From: Candidatus Dormiibacterota bacterium
GTDB taxonomy: Bacteria > Chloroflexota > Dormibacteria > Aeolococcales > Aeolococcaceae
Direction: 5' to 3'
DNA length: 8,316 nucleotides
Assembly: GCA_955651875.1 (NCBI GenBank)
Contig: CATPAP010000295.1
Coordinates: forward strand, 1-8,316
Under the pieces are notes generated by a model. It saw nothing but the letters and a program-made list of their open reading frames with translations, was not told where the DNA came from and did not search any database. Of this stretch, positions 5,974 to 8,316 are shown one piece after another. Position 1 is the stretch's first letter; every line of letters starts with the position of its first letter. Made by a program: the position numbers and the translations under genes.

Positions 5974-7131
5974 TCAGTCGGCTGCGGGCGTGACCGGTTG
6001 CGCAACCGGGTCGGCCGCGTTCACGCTCTTCTGGCTGCGCCCGTTGAACGCCGGGTCGGGGGCTCCCGCGATGAACTGCTCGGTGAGCTCAAAGGCCAGT
6101 GAATCCGACACCTGCCGAGGCGGTGACTTCATGAAGTAGCTCGACGGTCCCTCGAGAGCGCCCACCAGGCCGCGGTCGATGCCGAGCTTGCAGCAGCGCA
6201 CCGCGTCGATGACCACGCCGGCGCTGTTCGGGGAGTCGTGGACCTCGAGCTTGAGCTCCATGTTGAGAGGAACATCGCCGAAGGACTTGCCCTCGATGCG
6301 GATGTACGCCCACTTGCGGTCGTTGAGCCACGGCACGTAGTCCGAAGGTCCGACATGGAGGTTGCGCTCGGCGATGGGGTGGTCGAGCTGCGACTTCACA
6401 GCGTTGGTCTTGCTGATCTTCTTGCTCTGCAGCCGCTCGCGCTCGAGCATGTTCAGGAAGTCGGTGTTGCCGCCGAAGTTGAGCTGGTACATGTTCTCGA
6501 TCTCGACGCCGCGGTCGCGGAACAGGCGGGTGAGAACCCGGTGCATGATGGTCGCGCCCACCTGCGACTTGATGTCGTCACCGATGATGCAGCTGCCGGC
6601 CTTCTCGAACCGCTTCTGCCAGTACTCCTCGCGTGCGATGAAGACGGGCATGCAGTTGACCATGGCGCAGCCGGCGGTGAGGATCTGCTCGGTGTACCAG
6701 CGGGTCGCCTCCTCGCTGCCGACGGGCAGGTAGTTGATAACTACGTCTGTCTTGGTTGACTTGAGCACGTCGACGATATCGACAGTGGAGCCGGGCGCCT
6801 TCTTGATCACCTCGGAGAGATACTTGCCGAGGCCGTCGTGGGTCATGCCGCGCTGCACCGGGACACCGAGGTACGGCACGTCGCTGAACTTGACGGTGTT
6901 GTTCTGGCCGCTGAAGATCGCCTCGCTGACGTCCTTGCCGACCTTCTCGGCGTCGATGTCGAACGCGGCTGAGATCTTGATGTCACCGATGTGATAACCG
7001 CCGAGGTCGACATGCATGAGACCGGGCACGACGTCATTGGGATCGGCGTTCTTGTAATACTCGAGTCCCTGGACGAGCGACGACGCGCAGTTGCCCACCC
7101 CGATGATGGCCGCTCTGACCTTGTTGCTCAT
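5974..7131 (-). CDS. ino1: myo-inositol-1(3)-phosphate synthase
   Basis: A 385-residue cytoplasmic NAD-dependent enzyme that cyclises glucose-6-phosphate to inositol phosphate, the first committed step to PI. It closely resembles mycobacterial Ino1. Landmarks are the Rossmann loop GVGNCASSLVQG (11-22), NNTVKF (77-82), YLPVGSEEA (134-142), VGATI preceded by GDDIKSQ (184-190), NFGGNTDFLNMLERERL (218-234), KKISKTNAV (237-245), DRKWAYIR (271-278), DSPNSAGVVIDAVR (299-312) and MKSPP (334-338). The expected active-site Asp and Lys residues (D186, K273, D299, K335) are in place. About 28 residues at the C-terminus (AGAPDP to the end) extend past the mycobacterial protein and look disordered. Start: GAGGGA (7137-7142), 5 nt before the ATG, which overlaps the regulator's stop as ATGA. 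It leads into the acyltransferase after 15 bp. Confidence 0.95.
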   Translation of the reverse strand: MSNKVRAAIIGVGNCASSLVQGLEYYKNADPNDVVPGLMHVDLGGYHIGDIKISAAFDIDAEKVGKDVSEAIFSGQNNTVKFSDVPYLGVPVQRGMTHDGLGKYLSEVIKKAPGSTVDIVDVLKSTKTDVVINYLPVGSEEATRWYTEQILTAGCAMVNCMPVFIAREEYWQKRFEKAGSCIIGDDIKSQVGATIMHRVLTRLFRDRGVEIENMYQLNFGGNTDFLNMLERERLQSKKISKTNAVKSQLDHPIAERNLHVGPSDYVPWLNDRKWAYIRIEGKSFGDVPLNMELKLEVHDSPNSAGVVIDAVRCCKLGIDRGLVGALEGPSSYFMKSPPRQVSDSLAFELTEQFIAGAPDPAFNGRSQKSVNAADPVAQPVTPAAD

Positions 7132-7538
7132 GAGATTCCCTCACTGACTGGTTGAAGACCCTGGGCCAGCACATCGGTGCTTGTTTCGGTGGGCGCTGAG
7201 ATGAGACGAACAAAGGCACGAAGGTGCTGGGCGATGGCGTCGCGGTCGAGGCGGCAGAAGACCTCGCGGCCATCGCGCCGGGTGCGGATGATCCCCGCCT
7301 TGCGGAGGATCCGCAGATGCCAGCTCATGCGCGGCTGGGAGACCATGCAGAGCTCGGCGAGCTCACTGACCCGCATCTCCTGGGTCGTGGCGAGGCTCTC
7401 GACGATGAGCAGGCGAGTGGGGTTGGCGAGCCCCTCGAAGGCGACGGAGAGGTCGCTGGCCCCGGCGGCGATGCTGCCAGGGAGGGCACGGCGTGCCGGG
7501 CGGCGGGTGGGGTCGGGCGTCTGGACAGGGGCTTGCAT
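7128..7538 (-). CDS. ArsR-family HTH transcriptional regulator of the inositol operon
   Basis: A 136-residue winged-helix regulator. After a basic, probably flexible N-terminus (TRRPARRALPG) comes an ArsR-type HTH: FEGLANPTRLLIVESLA (34-50), MRVSELAELCMVSQPRMSWH with the recognition helix, LRILRKAGIIRTRRDGREVF and the wing (up to about 100). The classic ELCVCDL metal site is not conserved: only C64 is left there, with C95 in the wing. A metal-sensing role is therefore doubtful and the ligand is unknown. Start: ATG 7538 with AAAGGA 6 nt upstream; ATG 7571 and TTG 7586 are in frame but would put the N-terminus inside the promoter. The stop overlaps the ino1 ATG as ATGA, so regulator and ino1 are translationally coupled. 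Palindromes just upstream suggest autoregulation. Confidence 0.85.
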   Translation of the reverse strand: MQAPVQTPDPTRRPARRALPGSIAAGASDLSVAFEGLANPTRLLIVESLATTQEMRVSELAELCMVSQPRMSWHLRILRKAGIIRTRRDGREVFCRLDRDAIAQHLRAFVRLISAPTETSTDVLAQGLQPVSEGIS

Positions 7539-7544
7539 AACGTT

Positions 7545-7565
7545 TCCTTTGATAAAGGATACCTT
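7545..7565. promoter_or_regulatory. Overlapping palindromes, likely operator of the ArsR regulator
   Basis: On the plus strand, TCCTTT-GAT-AAAGGA (7545-7559) is a perfect inverted repeat with 6-bp arms, and AAGG-ATA-CCTT (7555-7565) is a second that shares the AAGG arm. The block is AT-rich against a high-GC background. It covers the candidate -10 hexamer and the Shine-Dalgarno of the ArsR-family gene, so a bound dimer would block transcription start. At the RNA level the arms could also hide the ribosome site, but only sequence downstream of the start would be transcribed. Assignment to this regulator is inference from position. Confidence 0.6.
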
Positions 7566-7586
7566 ATGCATCGACTCCGCTGTCAA
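7556..7586 (-). promoter_or_regulatory. Promoter of the ArsR-ino1-patA-pimA-pgsA operon
   Basis: On the minus strand a perfect -35 TTGACA (7581-7586) is followed after 19 nt by TATCCT (7556-7561), a good -10. The spacing is a little long. An alternative -10, TAAGGT (7562-7567), is only 14 nt from the -35. Transcription would start near 7549, giving a leader of about 10 nt and excluding the in-frame start codons at 7571 and 7586. The -35 lies within the last codons of the small upstream membrane-protein gene. Confidence 0.6.
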
Positions 7587-7794
7587 GGTCGCCCGCGTCG
7601 GTGGTCGGGGCTACACCTCCCTCCTCCGCAGCGGCGAGCCGGTCGAGCTCGGCCGCCCCGGTGTCGGCCGCAGGGAGCACGAGCTGGAGCATCGCCAGAA
7701 CGGCGACGCAGACCACCGCCACCACCAGGAATCCGGCGGCGCCGAGGCCCAGCACGAGCAGTACGTCGAAGACGGAGAAGGCGATCAGCGGCAC
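7564..7794 (-). CDS. Small predicted membrane protein, unknown function
   Basis: A 76-residue ORF from a GTG at 7794 to a TAA at 7564. The first 40 residues are almost wholly hydrophobic (FSVFDVLLVLGLGAAGFLVV, then VVCVAVLAMLQLVL), enough for one long or two short transmembrane helices. The rest is acidic and Ala-rich with no recognisable motif. Most codons end in G or C, as in the neighbouring genes, which supports real coding. A GGTGA-like site lies 4 nt before the start, a weak ribosome site. The stop is 25 bp before the regulator's ATG, and the operon promoter sits in its 3' end, so the two may be partly co-transcribed. I do not recognise a family. Confidence 0.55.
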   Translation of the reverse strand: MPLIAFSVFDVLLVLGLGAAGFLVVAVVCVAVLAMLQLVLPAADTGAAELDRLAAAEEGGVAPTTDAGDLDSGVDA

Positions 7795-7834
7795 CGCTTC
7801 ACCATGGCAGAGCGAACGCGCAACGGGCTCTGGG

Positions 7835-7850
7835 TAGGATGGACCCCGTG
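7835..7850 (+). promoter_or_regulatory. Possible leaderless start for the PH-like gene
   Basis: TAGGAT (7835-7840) fits a TAnnnT -10 hexamer and lies 7 nt before the GTG at 7848, the spacing expected if transcription starts on the start codon. The same bases contain AGGA (7836-7839), 8 nt from the GTG, which could instead act as a Shine-Dalgarno. No good -35 was seen. The sequence cannot tell the two apart. Confidence 0.35.
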
Positions 7851-8316
7851 AGCCATGGCGAGCCCGCGGCAGCCAACGCCGCGCCGTCCGTCACCACCGC
7901 CAGGGGCGGACGGGTGGTCTTCCGAGCCCGCCGCCCGGCGGCTCTCGTAGTCCCTCTCGCCGCCGTCACCGAGGTGGCCGGCGTGCTCTTCCTTCTCGAC
8001 GGGGCCACCATCGGCTGGTTCGTGTGCGCCGCTCCGGCAGTCGCGCTGCTCACCACCGGGCTGGTCCTGCGCCCCACCCTCGAGCTGACCCGCGACGGCC
8101 TGCTGCAGCGGCAGTACCCGTTCAGCAGCCTCACCAGATGGGAGGTCATCGACGAGGTGGGCGTCACGCGAGCCGGCAACCGGTTGGTGCTCGGTTACCG
8201 GCTCGTGCCGGGCATCCCGCCGCCGCGCAGGCAGCCCGCGGCGGCGCTCCTGCGTGCCGCGAATCGTCCGTACGACGGCGGCTATTTCGTCGACTCGCTG
8301 GCCGGCGACCCTGAAC
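7848..8316 (+). CDS. Membrane protein with PH-like domain (3' end beyond window)
   Basis: The frame opened by GTG 7848 runs without a stop to the edge, giving 156 residues. After a polar N-terminus come two hydrophobic helices (about 31-50 and 54-74), then RPTLELTRDGLLQRQYPFSS, LTRWEVIDEVGV and NRLVLGYRL (75-119), the strand pattern of the short bacterial PH domains found in actinobacterial membrane proteins (bPH_6, PF10756-like): a 'standard' strand, a Trp-containing strand ahead of an Ile/Val, and a closing hydrophobic strand. The function of such proteins is mostly unknown. ATG codons at 7840 and 7855 are in other frames. It diverges from the small membrane-protein gene with 53 bp between starts. 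Family assignment is from pattern recognition only. Confidence 0.65.
   Translation, partial: MSHGEPAAANAAPSVTTARGGRVVFRARRPAALVVPLAAVTEVAGVLFLLDGATIGWFVCAAPAVALLTTGLVLRPTLELTRDGLLQRQYPFSSLTRWEVIDEVGVTRAGNRLVLGYRLVPGIPPPRRQPAAALLRAANRPYDGGYFVDSLAGDPE

Noticed and set aside
7128..7586. Longer form of the ArsR regulator starting at TTG 7586 or ATG 7571
   Set aside because: These starts fall in the promoter and operator; ATG 7538 has a well-spaced AAAGGA and the HTH domain begins about 33 residues later.
8024..8314. Plus-strand open frame near the right edge
   Set aside because: Arg/Ala-rich shadow of the PH-like gene, which is read in the frame opened by GTG 7848 and has helices and strands of a real domain.

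Overview
This window comes from a high-GC bacterium (third codon positions mostly G or C, no sign of recently acquired AT-rich DNA). It carries an actinobacterial-type inositol phospholipid gene set: myo-inositol-phosphate synthase, a PatA-like acyltransferase, a PimA-like mannosyltransferase and a PI-phosphate-synthase-like CDP-alcohol phosphotransferase. The proteins are clearly related to, but not the same as, the mycobacterial ones, and the gene order differs. A deep-branching actinobacterium or a related soil lineage such as Dormibacterota/Chloroflexota fits; the sequence alone does not decide. No rRNA, tRNA, CRISPR array, insertion sequence or integrase was seen.

Layout, left to right. 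Positions 1-185 hold the end of a plus-strand membrane-anchored protein (or a 50-residue small protein) and a perfect 12-bp inverted repeat. A DNA polymerase III delta-prime gene (holB, minus, 208-1317) converges on it, with a 20-bp palindrome at the junction. A CPBP-family intramembrane protease-like gene (plus, 1327-2328) diverges from holB with 9 bp between start codons. It converges on an SDR-family gene (minus, 2340-3119) that has its own promoter and strong ribosome binding site, and whose catalytic Tyr and Lys are replaced.

The core of the window is a minus-strand operon read from 7538 down to 3229: ArsR-family regulator, ino1, patA-like acyltransferase, pimA-like mannosyltransferase, pgsA-like PI-phosphate synthase. 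The junctions are ATGA overlap, 15-bp gap, ATGA overlap and 32-bp overlap, so the genes are very probably co-transcribed and translationally coupled. Together they would convert glucose-6-phosphate to inositol phosphate (Ino1), join it to CDP-diacylglycerol (PgsA), mannosylate the resulting PI (PimA) and acylate the mannoside (PatA). The phosphatase that turns PI-phosphate into PI and the second mannosyltransferase are not in the window. Upstream of the regulator lie a TTGACA promoter and overlapping palindromes, a likely autoregulatory operator.

The right end holds a small minus-strand membrane protein (7564-7794) and, divergent from it, the start of a plus-strand gene for a two-helix membrane protein with a PH-like domain (7848 to the window edge).
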